Made by a program: the position numbers and the translations under genes
Assembly: GCF_900185015.1 (NCBI RefSeq)
Contig: NZ_FXYD01000005.1
Coordinates: forward strand, 62,001 to 126,000
Reading direction: 5' to 3'
From: Octadecabacter ascidiaceicola
GTDB lineage: Bacteria > Pseudomonadota > Alphaproteobacteria > Rhodobacterales > Rhodobacteraceae
Length of the DNA: 64,000 bases
Part shown: positions 46,229-55,595 of the stretch, one piece after another
Layout: the number at the start of each line of letters is the position of its first letter
How positions within the stretch are numbered: the stretch's first letter is position 1
The notes under the pieces: generated by a model
Told to the model about the DNA's origin: nothing
What the model saw: the letters and a program-made list of their open reading frames with translations, nothing else
Database searches by the model: none

Positions 46229-48397
46229 ATGGCCAGTTATCGCTTTGATGTAGATGAAATGACGTGCGGCGGCTGCGCTGCACGCGCTCAAAAGGCGATG
46301 GCTGGGGTTGAGGGCGTGACCTCTGCCCATATCAATTTTGCGGACCGCACAGCGACGGTTGAGGGCATCACAGGGCTGGAAAGCCTGATCGCTGCAGCCT
46401 CAACAAAGGCTGGTTATCCGGCAAGCCCAATCAAGGCAGGTGGCGTGGCGCAGGAACGTGTAGATGAGGCACCAGCCTTGTTGCGCTCAACGCTGATTGC
46501 CGGCGCAATAACGCTTCCGATTTTCATCGTCGAGATGGGTGGGCACGTATTTCCATCGGTCCATCATTTCATCGCACAAGTGATCGGCATGCAGGACAGT
46601 TGGTTGATCCAGTTTGTCCTTGCGACGCTCGTCTTGATCGGCCCTGGCCGTCGGTTTTACACCAAGGGAATCCCGGCATTGTTGCGTGGTGCGCCTGATA
46701 TGAACTCGCTCGTCGTGCTCGGTGCAACTGCTGCATGGGGCTATTCGACCGTAGCAACGTTTCGCCCGCAATGGCTACCGGACGGAACCATTGCGGTCTA
46801 TTTCGAAGCGGCTGCGGTGATTGTGACGCTCATTTTGCTGGGCCGCTACCTTGAGGCCCGCGCAAAGGGCCGAACGGGTGCCGCGATCAAGCGGCTGATC
46901 GGACTGCGCCCTGATACCGCGAAAGTTGAACGGGAGGGTGCGTTGATATCGGTGCCGCTCGACAAAGTTGTAGTCGGGGATGTGGTTCACTTGGCTGCGG
47001 GCGCACGTGTTCCGGTGGATGGAACACTGCAACGTGGCACAGGGTTCGTTGACGAAAGCATGATTTCTGGCGAGCCGATCCCAGTGGAAAAAACGATTGG
47101 TGACGCGTTGGTCGCTGGCACCGTCAACGGTACATCCGCGCTGGTGTTTGAAGCGCGCGCCGTTGGTTCTGATACCATGCTCGCGCGGATCATTGCGATG
47201 GTCGCCGAGGCTCAGGGCGCGCGGTTGCCGGTTCAAGGTCTCGTGAATAAAATAACGCTGTGGTTCGTTCCGGCGGTCATGGTGATCGCCGCGTTTACTG
47301 TGGTGATCTGGCTGGTTCTTGGGTCCTTACCACAGGCTTTGGTTGCTGGGGTTTCAGTTCTCATCATTGCCTGCCCCTGTGCGATGGGCTTGGCGACGCC
47401 AACATCAATCATGGTCGGCACGGGTCGCGCTGCTGAACTTGGGGTATTATTCCGCCGCGGAGATGCATTGCAGGCTTTGCAGGGTGTTGATGTCGTGGCG
47501 TTTGATAAGACTGGGACACTTACGATTGGCGCGCCTGTCGTGGTGTCCAATACGTTACGCACGCAAGACCTCGCAGCCGTTGCCGGTGTTGAAGCTGCCT
47601 CCGATCACCCATTGGCGAACGCAATCGTGACGTTGGCGGGGCGACATTTGCCTCTGGCAACCGAGGTTGAGACAATACCGGGTCACGGCGTGCAGGGCGT
47701 CGTCGAAGGCCGCCGCATCGTGATCGGCAATGCAGCGATGATGGCTTGGGAAGGCGTTACAGCGCAGGCGGACGTTCCCGCAGGGCAGACCCCAGTCATG
47801 GTCGCGATTGACGGGAAATTCGCCGGAACGCTTGGCTTATCTGATGCGCCGAAACCAACAAGCAAGGCGACGGTGCAAGCAATGAAAGCACGCGGTCTGG
47901 AGGTCGTAATGGTGTCTGGTGATACGCAAGAAGCCGCGGGTGCGCTGGGCGATGATCTAGGTATCGATCACGTGATCGCAGGCGTTCTACCGGACGGTAA
48001 AGTCGACGCCGTTAAAGAGCTGCAAACCGGCGGCCGTAAGGTCGCGTTTGTTGGGGACGGCATCAATGACGCCCCCGCACTTGCTGTGGCCGATGTGGGC
48101 ATCGCGATGGGGACTGGCACCGACGTTGCCGTTGAAAGCGCGGATGTTGTGTTGGTGTCGGGCAATCCCGCAGGCGTTGCGCACGCAATTGAAGTGAGCC
48201 GCCGCACGTTGCGCAATATCTGGCAAAACCTCGGCTGGGCCTTTGGGTACAACATCATCCTTATTCCCGTTGCGGCACTGGGGCTTTTGTCACCGCAACT
48301 TGCCGCTCTGGCGATGGCGGCGTCTAGTGTGTTGGTTGTTGTTAACGCTCTGCGGTTGCGCTGGGTCAAAGTGGCTGAATTGGAGGTATCACAGTGA
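46229..48397 (+). CDS. copA: Copper-exporting P1B-type ATPase
   Basis: This 722-residue inner-membrane pump expels Cu(I) from the cytoplasm. A single N-terminal heavy-metal domain binds metal through Cys13 and Cys16 (MTCGGCA). Eight membrane helices include the CPC motif (Cys382, Cys384). The phosphorylated Asp426 lies in DKTGTLT, and the N-domain HP pair (SDHPLANA) and GDGINDAPAL are present. The operator upstream and the cueR gene that overlaps its end (GTGA) point to copper rather than zinc or cadmium. Confidence 0.94.
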   Translation: MASYRFDVDEMTCGGCAARAQKAMAGVEGVTSAHINFADRTATVEGITGLESLIAAASTKAGYPASPIKAGGVAQERVDEAPALLRSTLIAGAITLPIFIVEMGGHVFPSVHHFIAQVIGMQDSWLIQFVLATLVLIGPGRRFYTKGIPALLRGAPDMNSLVVLGATAAWGYSTVATFRPQWLPDGTIAVYFEAAAVIVTLILLGRYLEARAKGRTGAAIKRLIGLRPDTAKVEREGALISVPLDKVVVGDVVHLAAGARVPVDGTLQRGTGFVDESMISGEPIPVEKTIGDALVAGTVNGTSALVFEARAVGSDTMLARIIAMVAEAQGARLPVQGLVNKITLWFVPAVMVIAAFTVVIWLVLGSLPQALVAGVSVLIIACPCAMGLATPTSIMVGTGRAAELGVLFRRGDALQALQGVDVVAFDKTGTLTIGAPVVVSNTLRTQDLAAVAGVEAASDHPLANAIVTLAGRHLPLATEVETIPGHGVQGVVEGRRIVIGNAAMMAWEGVTAQADVPAGQTPVMVAIDGKFAGTLGLSDAPKPTSKATVQAMKARGLEVVMVSGDTQEAAGALGDDLGIDHVIAGVLPDGKVDAVKELQTGGRKVAFVGDGINDAPALAVADVGIAMGTGTDVAVESADVVLVSGNPAGVAHAIEVSRRTLRNIWQNLGWAFGYNIILIPVAALGLLSPQLAALAMAASSVLVVVNALRLRWVKVAELEVSQ

Positions 48398-48780
48398 ACA
48401 TCAAAGACGCTGGTTTGCGGGTAGGGTTGCCGCCGAAAACCATTCGATATTACGAAGACATCGGGATAGTAACGCCAGACCGCGCGGATAACGGGTATCG
48501 CGATTTCAGCGACGCGCATCTTCATAAACTCGCGTTTCTTGCCCGCGCGCGCAGCCTTGGGTTTTCGATTGATGACTGCCGTGATCTGCTTGCGCTTTGG
48601 GAGGATCAAGACCGTGCAAGCGGTGATGTACGTGCCATCGCCAAAGAACACCTTGCAGCGATCGAGACGAAGATTGCGGGCCTTCAGGATATGCGCGCGA
48701 CATTGGCGGATTTGGTTCAGTCTTGCGCAGGGGACGCGCGGCCCGATTGCCCAATTATCGACAAATTGCAGCGCGGCTAG
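48394..48780 (+). CDS. cueR: Cu(I)-responsive MerR family regulator CueR
   Basis: CueR senses Cu(I) and activates copA by untwisting its promoter. The 128-residue protein has the MerR helix-turn-helix (LPPKTIRYYEDIGIVTP), a long dimerisation helix, and the metal loop with Cys111 and Cys119 (CAGDARPDC), the C-x7-C spacing of monovalent-metal sensors. It starts with GTG, four bases inside copA. Confidence 0.92.
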   Translation: MNIKDAGLRVGLPPKTIRYYEDIGIVTPDRADNGYRDFSDAHLHKLAFLARARSLGFSIDDCRDLLALWEDQDRASGDVRAIAKEHLAAIETKIAGLQDMRATLADLVQSCAGDARPDCPIIDKLQRG

Positions 48781-48861
48781 TACAAAAAACAACCTATACG
48801 TGCCCAAATCTTGCCCAAGACTGGCGGCAAAATTGGCCTCAACATTAGTTTGAAGTCTTCT

Positions 48862-50154
48862 ATGCCGCATATTCTATCCGCGCTTTACAATTTCCTTCGC
48901 CTTGGCCCTATCGGTCTTGGAGTTGGCGCAGCTATTGTGCTTGGCATCGGGTATTTCCTTCAGGTTTCCCAAAATGATCGCGTCGCTGCCAAGGCCGCCG
49001 CACTGGCCGCTGGCCCACCTGCGGCTGTTGATGTTGCAAAATTCGACCGTGAAAGTGATGCAACTGATCTGCGTGAAGTCGTGCTGCGTGGACAGGCCGT
49101 ATTTGATTACGCGTATCGTCTGACGCTTGAAAAAGATACCAGCGACCTTGAAGCCTTTATGGTGCCAATCGTGTCGGAAACCGCGACGAGCGAAAGAGAT
49201 ATTGTTGCGATTGCACTCTTCTACGAAAGCGGTTTTCGCCATGACAGACTAACGCCAGAGTTTCTAACAAACGGGTTGATGGGTTTTGGCGATATTGGCC
49301 CCATCATGGAATACAACGGTAAGCTAAGCTCATTAGGGTCGTGGGAAGAAATCACACAAGATGCGTTCGCCGAAAAGGGGCTTACGTTTAGCGATGACAT
49401 AATCGTTGTGTGGCCGTTCATCGATGGGCGCGAGGTTGCGTTTGCACCGCCTGAGGCGGACGACACCACAATGTTTGGCTTCTTTTCAAAGATCGCTGGG
49501 GCCATCGGGTTGCTCGCGTTGGCCAAGCTGGTGTTCCGCAAAGAACCTGAGGCGAAGATCGCGGCCCCCGATGTAAACTTGCCGCCACTTTCACCAGAGG
49601 TCACAACAGCCCCCCAACGCAGCGCCGCGCCGCTGTGGAAGCAGCGAAGCGGTCTAGTGGATGAAAGTTACAACGATGCGCCAGCCGCGCAATTTGATGA
49701 ACCGGGGATCGACGTTTTTGCGCCAAAAACTGCAAGTGTAATCAAACCACGTGCCAAATTCGGTGTCCGTAAAGTATTGATTGGCCTTGTCGGCGGCCTA
49801 TTTTTCTTAGGCCTCGCTTCGACCGTATCCGACCTGATCGGCAAGTCATCGACAGCGACTGTCGTTAAAACGCAATCCACTGCGGAGGTTATTGCGGAAA
49901 GCGCTGCCGCTGCAATTGTGCCTGATGCTGACCCGAACCGCCATTGGACCGACATTGACGTCGCACCGATTGCGGAATGGTTCGTGGCAAAGTTCTTCTT
50001 GGCGGTTTCTGGAGACTTTGATGCCCAGATATTGCTTTTAGGTATGCTACTTGGCGTGTTTGTCGCTCTGTTCGCGCTGCGTTGGTATTTCATCGTGCGC
50101 CGGACTTTGCGTCCAAAAACAACCGCGCGGTTCGACAGTATGGGTATCAACTAG
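48862..50154 (+). CDS. Multi-pass membrane protein of unknown function
   Basis: The 430-residue product has hydrophobic helices near residues 12-32, 205-225, 300-325 and 385-410. The region between the first two (about 35-200) is probably extracytoplasmic or cytoplasmic globular, and a Pro/Ala-rich stretch follows the second. The ATG at 48862 starts just before the first helix; a TTG 51 bases earlier is possible. I do not recognise a family. It converges with mipZ and shares a CTAG stop tetramer with it, which does not by itself imply a functional link. Confidence 0.7.
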   Translation: MPHILSALYNFLRLGPIGLGVGAAIVLGIGYFLQVSQNDRVAAKAAALAAGPPAAVDVAKFDRESDATDLREVVLRGQAVFDYAYRLTLEKDTSDLEAFMVPIVSETATSERDIVAIALFYESGFRHDRLTPEFLTNGLMGFGDIGPIMEYNGKLSSLGSWEEITQDAFAEKGLTFSDDIIVVWPFIDGREVAFAPPEADDTTMFGFFSKIAGAIGLLALAKLVFRKEPEAKIAAPDVNLPPLSPEVTTAPQRSAAPLWKQRSGLVDESYNDAPAAQFDEPGIDVFAPKTASVIKPRAKFGVRKVLIGLVGGLFFLGLASTVSDLIGKSSTATVVKTQSTAEVIAESAAAAIVPDADPNRHWTDIDVAPIAEWFVAKFFLAVSGDFDAQILLLGMLLGVFVALFALRWYFIVRRTLRPKTTARFDSMGIN

Positions 50155-50960
50155 AAATCGACGGTCACGCCCGGAAGGTTCAGCGATTTGATCAGCTCGC
50201 GCAGCTCTTGACGGGCAGCGACGTTTGAGATGTTCAGGCCTTTCACGCCGATGTCGCGCAGGTCCAGCAATGTAAGGCCGCGTGGGAACAGCTCACGGAA
50301 GATGACACGCTCGTTGAAACCAGGTGCCGTGCGGAACCCGATGCGGCGCGACAGCTTTTCAATCGCGGCTTCCATCTTTTGTTTGTTGACCATGTTCTGC
50401 GCGCCCATGCGGTTGCGCACAACGACCCAGTCAATCGGTTCAAACCCAGCCTGCGCGCGCAACTGCCGCGCATTCCAGACCATTTGCGAATAGACGGATG
50501 GGCCAGTGATGGTTTCTGCATCCCCGTCGATATGGGCCAGAAGGTCAAAGTCGATAAAGCTGTCGTTGAGGGGCGTAATCAACGTATCAGCAAGCGAATG
50601 GGCGACCTGTGACAGCCGTGTGTGGCTGCCCGGGCAGTCGATCAGAATGAAATCATTGTCCGGCTCAAGCCCCGCAACGGCCACGGACAGACGGTGGTCA
50701 AAGATGTTTTCGCCTTCTTTCAGCGTCGCAGGGTCGACCTCGGGCAAGTCGTGATAGGTCGGAGTGGGCAACGTCAGCCCTTCCTTTTCAAGGAACTTCC
50801 GACGGTTTTCGATGTAGCGGCCCAGCGTTTTCTGGCGCAAATCCAGATCAAGCGTGCCGACCTTATGCCCCATGCGCGACAGCGCGGTTGCTACATGCAT
50901 CGAAACCGTGGACTTACCAGCCCCGCCCTTTTCGTTCCCCACGACGATAATATGTGCCAC
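50151..50960 (-). CDS. mipZ: Division-site positioning ATPase MipZ
   Basis: MipZ is a ParA-type ATPase that in alphaproteobacteria forms a gradient from the poles and keeps FtsZ away from them. The 269-residue protein starts with GTG and has the deviant Walker A GNEKGGAGKST (8-18). Further landmarks are DLDLRQKTLGRYIENRR and FILIDCPGSHTRLS (Walker B), and the C-terminal RRIGFRTAPGFNERVIFREL typical of MipZ. The start at 50960 gives the family N-terminus; the frame is open to 51032. Confidence 0.92.
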   Translation of the reverse strand: MAHIIVVGNEKGGAGKSTVSMHVATALSRMGHKVGTLDLDLRQKTLGRYIENRRKFLEKEGLTLPTPTYHDLPEVDPATLKEGENIFDHRLSVAVAGLEPDNDFILIDCPGSHTRLSQVAHSLADTLITPLNDSFIDFDLLAHIDGDAETITGPSVYSQMVWNARQLRAQAGFEPIDWVVVRNRMGAQNMVNKQKMEAAIEKLSRRIGFRTAPGFNERVIFRELFPRGLTLLDLRDIGVKGLNISNVAARQELRELIKSLNLPGVTVDF

Positions 50961-51317
50961 TGCGCTTGCCCCTTTGCTGATCCGGATCGTTGTCCAGAGC
51001 GTCGGCGTAACTATACGCAGCGCTGGGCGCAAGGCAAAGAGGGATTGACTTGTGACATTGAAAGCCCCATTTGCCCCTCAGGAACGATGCTAGCTGCCGC
51101 GTGAGCAGGCGCAGATTTGCGCAAAGGTGCATCGTCCTAAGGTTCCCACCATCACGCAGGGGTGCCGCGCCAGTCGGCGGGCCTCGTTTTTGTTAGGCAT
51201 GGGCATTCGGCCCACCGCGAGCCTTTGGCGCATCCTCATGCGATGCTTCAGCCGTTCGGGTTGGGGCGAGAATTTTATGCGGGCGCTGCAGTGCCCGCCC
51301 CGATCTAAGGAAAACAC
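50961..51317 (+). promoter_or_regulatory. Gene-free region with a structured leader before the RNA helicase gene
   Basis: These 357 bases hold no convincing gene. Near the helicase start lies a GC-rich near-palindrome (51279-51298, outer arms GCGGGC and GCCCGC) and, further up, a smaller stem (GCATC and GATGC). They could form a structured 5' leader, as is common for cold-regulated helicases. The first part contains the mipZ promoter region, with a TTGACT at 51045 as a possible -35 for the helicase. Confidence 0.4.
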
Positions 51318-52634
51318 ATGGATTTCGACATGCTGGGCCTTGCGCCCCGACTTATTAAAGAACTGGAACGCCAAGGGATTACGGACCCGACGCCGATCCA
51401 AGCCCAAGCCATCCCGCACGCCATGAATGGCCGCGATGTTATGGGCCTTGCCCAGACAGGCAGTGGTAAAACGGCGGCCTTTGGCCTGCCGATGATTGAT
51501 ATGCTTCTGAAAGAGCAGGGTAAGCCCGAGGGTAAAACTGCCCGCGCCCTGATCCTCGCGCCGACCCGCGAATTGGCGAAACAAATTCAAGAAAACTTGG
51601 CGGCCTACACAACTGGTACACACCTCAAGACGATGTTGGTTGTTGGTGGCGCTGGTATTACGGGCCAGATCCGCAAACTTGAACGCGGTGTTGACCTTTT
51701 GGTTGCCACGCCGGGTCGTTTGATTGACCTGCTTGAACGCCGCGCCGTGCGCCTTGGCGATACCAAGTTCCTCGTGCTTGATGAAGCGGACCAGATGCTC
51801 GACATGGGGTTCATCCACGCGCTGCGCCAGATCGCGCCGCTTTTGGCCAAGCCGCGCCAGACGATGCTGTTTTCCGCGACAATGCCGAAACTGATGGGTG
51901 AACTCGCGGGTGCGTTCCTTGAAAACCCGATCCGCGTTCAGGTCAACGCACCGGGTAAGGCTGTGGATCGTATCGAACAATCAGTCCACTTCGTCGCCAA
52001 AGCTGCGAAGACTGACTTGTTGTTGGAATTGATCGACAAGCACCGCGACGAGCGCGCGATTGTTTTTGGCCGCACAAAGCACGGTTCTGAAAAGCTGCAT
52101 AAGCTTTTGACGAACAAAGGTTTCGCGTCAGCGTCCATCCACGGAAACAAATCCCAAGGTCAACGTGACCGCGCGATTTCGGATTTTAAAGCGGGTAAGG
52201 TGAAAATCCTTGTTGCGACAGATGTGGCGGCACGTGGCCTCGATATTCCTGAGGTAAAGCACGTTTATAATTACGACTTGCCAAATGTGCCTGAAAATTA
52301 TGTCCACCGTATCGGCCGCACGGCGCGCGCCGGTGCCGATGGCATGGCAATCGCGTTCTGCGCGCCTGACGAAATGGGCGAACTGCGCGATATCCAAAAG
52401 GCGATGAAGGCCGACATTCCAGTTGCCGGTGGCCGCCCGTGGGCGCGCGACGAAGAAGAAGCCAAGCCAAAGCGCGGCGGTGGCGGCGGCGGTCGTCGTT
52501 TTGGCGGCGGTGGCGGTCGTGGCGGCAAACCTGGTGGTGGTCGCCCTGGCGGCGGCGGTGGCCGCCCTGGTGGTGGAAAACCCGGTGGTGGCGGTGGCAA
52601 TCGCCGTCGCAAACCCAATAAGGCTTCATCTTAA
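51318..52634 (+). CDS. rhlE: DEAD-box RNA helicase, RhlE type
   Basis: This 438-residue ATP-dependent helicase unwinds RNA, probably in ribosome assembly or RNA decay. The motifs run in order: Q motif near 15-30, AQTGSGKT (45-52), PTRELAKQI, DEAD (155-158), FSATMP, and HRIGRTARAG in the second RecA domain. The C-terminal 60 residues are a Gly/Arg-rich tail that would bind RNA nonspecifically. A perfect 13-pair hairpin follows the stop. Confidence 0.9.
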   Translation: MDFDMLGLAPRLIKELERQGITDPTPIQAQAIPHAMNGRDVMGLAQTGSGKTAAFGLPMIDMLLKEQGKPEGKTARALILAPTRELAKQIQENLAAYTTGTHLKTMLVVGGAGITGQIRKLERGVDLLVATPGRLIDLLERRAVRLGDTKFLVLDEADQMLDMGFIHALRQIAPLLAKPRQTMLFSATMPKLMGELAGAFLENPIRVQVNAPGKAVDRIEQSVHFVAKAAKTDLLLELIDKHRDERAIVFGRTKHGSEKLHKLLTNKGFASASIHGNKSQGQRDRAISDFKAGKVKILVATDVAARGLDIPEVKHVYNYDLPNVPENYVHRIGRTARAGADGMAIAFCAPDEMGELRDIQKAMKADIPVAGGRPWARDEEEAKPKRGGGGGGRRFGGGGGRGGKPGGGRPGGGGGRPGGGKPGGGGGNRRRKPNKASS

Positions 52635-52654
52635 ATTAAGGCCTAAGTTGCATT

Positions 52655-52686
52655 TTTGGACACTTACCCTTATGTAAGTGTCCAAA
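52655..52686 (+). terminator. Long perfect hairpin after the helicase gene
   Basis: A 13-pair stem with a six-base loop (arms starting TTTGGACACTTAC) lies 20 bases after the helicase stop and 28 before the NUDIX start. It lacks a T-run downstream, but the stability suggests a terminator or transcript end. Confidence 0.7.
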
Positions 52687-52714
52687 GATAATAAGAAAAA
52701 ATGGCAGTTTCCAA

Positions 52715-53179
52715 ATGAACTCCGCAATCAACCGCGTTATCCGTGACTTCGTCGCGCCTATGTTCCGTCGTCCAAAAGGGCTGCAAGTCGCAGCGCTTTG
52801 CACACGAGGTACAGGTGATGACAAAGAGGTGCTGTTAGTCACGAGCCGAGGAACAGGGCGTTGGATCATTCCCAAAGGTTGGCCCATTCGTGGCCTCGCC
52901 TCGTCTCAGGCTGCTTTGCAGGAAGCATGGGAAGAAGCTGGCGTAAAAGACGCGACAGCGAAATCTGAACCCATCGGTAGCTACGGCTACGACAAAACAA
53001 TGGGAAGCGGCCTTCCGGTGCCGATTGAAACATTGGTTTACTCGGTTTCAGTAAATGAGCTTGAGAATGATTTTCCAGAAGCAGGCCAACGAGAGCGACG
53101 TTGGGTCAGCCCATCAGAAGCTGCAAATTTGGTGGATGAGCCTGAGCTGAAGTCTATCTTGAATGGCACAACCGCCTAA
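52715..53179 (+). CDS. NUDIX hydrolase with a divergent Nudix box
   Basis: This 154-residue protein has the NUDIX fold, which hydrolyses nucleoside diphosphates linked to other groups. The box GLASSQAALQEAWEEAGV keeps the catalytic EE-x-G core but has Ala for the first Glu and Gln for Arg of the consensus. The N-terminus RRPKGLQVAALCTRGTG and WIIPKGWP recall the DIPP/Ap4A-type subfamily. A role on diadenosine or inositol polyphosphates is a family guess. The next gene is a phosphate carrier, 90 bases on. Confidence 0.82.
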   Translation: MNSAINRVIRDFVAPMFRRPKGLQVAALCTRGTGDDKEVLLVTSRGTGRWIIPKGWPIRGLASSQAALQEAWEEAGVKDATAKSEPIGSYGYDKTMGSGLPVPIETLVYSVSVNELENDFPEAGQRERRWVSPSEAANLVDEPELKSILNGTTA

Positions 53180-53269
53180 ATATAAGATTTTCTGACCTAT
53201 CAAATCGCAAAAGCATTGATTTGATGCGTTGTTGCTGACAATTGTGCCGCCAAACTTATGGGGGGCACC

Positions 53270-54760
53270 ATGTCTGACAATAACAACGGCGACCTGCGCC
53301 ATCTTGAGACGCTAGACCGAGATCTCGCGCGTTTTTCGCGACTTGAAGTCGCGACGCAATATGTGGCGCGGCCGTTGGTTGGCCCGGGCATTTCACTTCT
53401 ATTTATCGTTCTAGCTGGCCTCACAGCCGCTTTGTTCTTTGGGCAAACCAACAATTCCATGATCGTAATCATTGCGACCTGCTTGGGTGCGTATATGGCG
53501 CTCAACATTGGTGCGAATGATGTGGCCAACAATATGGGCCCTGCCGTTGGTGCAAATGCGCTGACAATGGGTGGCGCCATCGCGATTGCGGTGATTTTCG
53601 AATCCGCTGGTGCGCTGATTGCGGGTGGGGATGTTGTTTCGACCATCGCCAAAGGCATCATTGCCCCGGAAAGCATGGGCACGCCTGAAACGTTCATTTG
53701 GGCGATGATGGCGGCGCTTTTGTCGGCCGCTTTGTGGGTTAACCTTGCGACGTTTGTTGGTGCGCCGGTTTCCACAACACATTCGGTTGTAGGTGGTGTT
53801 ATGGGTGCTGGTATTGCCGCGGCAGGTTTTGCTGCTGTGTCTTGGGGCACAATGGGCAAGATCGCTGCATCTTGGGTTATCTCGCCGGTCCTCGGTGGTG
53901 CAATCGCTGCGTTCTTCTTGTTCGTTATCAAATCGCGCATCATCTACCGTGATGACAAAATCGAAGCTGCCCGCCGCTGGGTTCCTATTTTGGTCGGCAT
54001 CATGGCGGGTGCATTCGGGTCCTACCTTGCGCTTAAGGGCCTTAAGAAGATCATCAAGATCGACCTGCCTACTGCATTGTTGATTGGTTTGGCGATCGCG
54101 ATTTTGGTCTGGCTGGTTATGATCCCTGTGATCAAAAAACAATCTGAGGGTCTTGAGAACCGCAACAAATCCCTCAAGGTTCTGTTCGGTATTCCATTGG
54201 TCGTGTCTGCTGCATTGCTTTCTTTTGCGCACGGCGCGAACGATGTTGCGAACGCGGTTGGACCGTTGGCTGCCATTGTGCAGGTCTCCCAATCCGGTGA
54301 CTTCACCAGCAGCTTCTCGATCCCGTTCTGGGTCATGGTGATTGGTGCCTTCGGTATTTCGTTCGGCCTGTTCTTGTTCGGGCCAAAGCTGATCCGCATG
54401 GTCGGCAGCCAGATCACCAAGCTAAACCCGATGCGCGCCTACTGTGTGGCGCTGTCAGCGGCGATCACAGTGATTGTGGCTTCATGGCTCGGCCTGCCTG
54501 TTAGCTCAACGCACATCGCCGTTGGTGGTGTGTTTGGCGTGGGCTTCTTCCGTGAATGGGACGCAGAGCGCCGCCTGCGAAAAGCACGCATCGCGATGCC
54601 AAACAAACCAGCCTATTCCGTCGAAGAACGCCGTCGCCGTAAGCTGGTGCGCCGTTCCCACTTCATGACGATCATTGCCGCATGGATCATCACGGTCCCT
54701 GCAGCGGCCCTGCTATCAGCGCTGATCTTCTGGGTGCTGGTGACGGTTGTTGGGGCATAG
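53270..54760 (+). CDS. pitA: Low-affinity inorganic phosphate transporter, Pit family
   Basis: This 496-residue inner-membrane symporter takes up metal-phosphate with protons. Two homologous halves each contain the PiT signature: GANDVANNMGPAVGANALT near residue 85 and HGANDVANAVGPLAAI near 325, with about ten helices. The N-terminal 45 residues are cytoplasmic and charged. I used the ATG at 53270 with GGGGGG just upstream; a start 12 bases earlier is possible. It is not next to phoU-like genes. Confidence 0.92.
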   Translation: MSDNNNGDLRHLETLDRDLARFSRLEVATQYVARPLVGPGISLLFIVLAGLTAALFFGQTNNSMIVIIATCLGAYMALNIGANDVANNMGPAVGANALTMGGAIAIAVIFESAGALIAGGDVVSTIAKGIIAPESMGTPETFIWAMMAALLSAALWVNLATFVGAPVSTTHSVVGGVMGAGIAAAGFAAVSWGTMGKIAASWVISPVLGGAIAAFFLFVIKSRIIYRDDKIEAARRWVPILVGIMAGAFGSYLALKGLKKIIKIDLPTALLIGLAIAILVWLVMIPVIKKQSEGLENRNKSLKVLFGIPLVVSAALLSFAHGANDVANAVGPLAAIVQVSQSGDFTSSFSIPFWVMVIGAFGISFGLFLFGPKLIRMVGSQITKLNPMRAYCVALSAAITVIVASWLGLPVSSTHIAVGGVFGVGFFREWDAERRLRKARIAMPNKPAYSVEERRRRKLVRRSHFMTIIAAWIITVPAAALLSALIFWVLVTVVGA

Positions 54761-54788
54761 GGTGATGTCGCCGCCAGTTGGAGGCTAG

Positions 54789-55298
54789 GTTATACAACAT
54801 CTATTTCGTATTGGCTTTTTTGTGTGCGCGTTCATGCTTCCAAGTGTGAGTTCAGCTTGTATGCTCAACAAAGTTTCATTTTCTGACTTCGTTCGGAGAT
54901 CGGACCTAGTGGTCATTGGGTTTCCTCAACCTGGAAGCTTACAGCCTCCGAGTGAGGAAAGACTATTTTGATCGTTCGAATTGGTGGTTCAAGAGGCCTT
55001 ACTGGGAGCGGTCTCTGAAACGTTGGATGTTCAAGTAACCATTTCTGATGTGCCTGATTGGTTTGAAGAAAGTGCAGGACGGGCATTTGTATTTCCGCTG
55101 CAATTTGTTCCGAACGCTGACGTGGGCGTAACAGACATCCATGTTATAGATATCCTCTGCGGACCTGAGATTTTTCCCGTTGATTCACCCAATGATCTCG
55201 CTGCACGAATGGTTATTGCAATCTACACTGGGGCTACTGATCCCGCAGTTGCAGCACGGGTATTTGATCAGATGTGGTTACGGCATGGTGAATATTAG
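54789..55298 (+). pseudogene. Degraded secreted-protein gene with an in-frame TGA
   Basis: A single frame runs from 54789 to 55298 and is broken by one TGA at 54969-54971. Before it the frame reads like a signal peptide ending SSAC, then VSFSDFVRRSDLVVIG. After it comes a 105-residue continuation (VVQEALLGAVSETLDVQVTI and so on) with no good start of its own. The usual ATG or GTG codons (54834, 54822) fall inside the signal segment. This fits a gene that lost its start and gained a stop. A sequencing error at the TGA is the alternative. Family not recognised. Confidence 0.55.
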
Positions 55299-55307
55299 TC
55301 CCTAAAC

Positions 55308-55337
55308 GAAAAACGCCGCCCCCAAACAGGAGCGGCG
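55308..55337 (-). terminator. Rho-independent terminator of rpmE
   Basis: Read leftward, CGCCGC and GCGGCG (extended by three further pairs) form a GC-rich stem directly followed by TTTTT. It lies 26 bases after the rpmE stop and ends the rplS-rpmE transcript. Confidence 0.9.
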
Positions 55338-55362
55338 ATTTCTTTTCCAAAAGGTAGGTGCT

Positions 55363-55584
55363 TTAGAAGCCCAGGCCTTCGTACTTTTTCTTGAACTTGG
55401 AAACACGACCACCAGTGTCCATCAGGCGTGCGCCTGCGCCGGTCCATGCTGGGTGCACGGAAGGGTCGATGTCCAAAGCCATCTGGTCGCCTTCTTTGCC
55501 CCAAGTGGATTTCATCTGGTGAACCGTGCCATCTGTCATTTTGACGTCGATGACGTGGTAATCGGGGTGAATATCTTTTCTCAT
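55363..55584 (-). CDS. rpmE: 50S ribosomal protein L31
   Basis: L31 is a small protein of the large ribosomal subunit at the subunit bridge. The 73-residue sequence [19 protein letters not shown] matches the family start and the basic tail [10 protein letters not shown] ends it. There is no cysteine, so this is the zinc-independent form. It follows rplS by 11 bases, and a T-run terminator lies behind it. Confidence 0.95.
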   Translation of the reverse strand: MRKDIHPDYHVIDVKMTDGTVHQMKSTWGKEGDQMALDIDPSVHPAWTGAGARLMDTGGRVSKFKKKYEGLGF

Positions 55585-55595
55585 CTCGATCTTCC

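Noticed and set aside
51090-51980. Long leftward open frame over the helicase gene
   Set aside because: It is the opposite strand of the helicase gene and its leader; the product has no domain and odd composition.
54861-54971. Separate 36-codon gene beginning at 54861
   Set aside because: It shares the frame of the downstream 105-residue part and a signal-like upstream part, so a broken longer gene explains it better.
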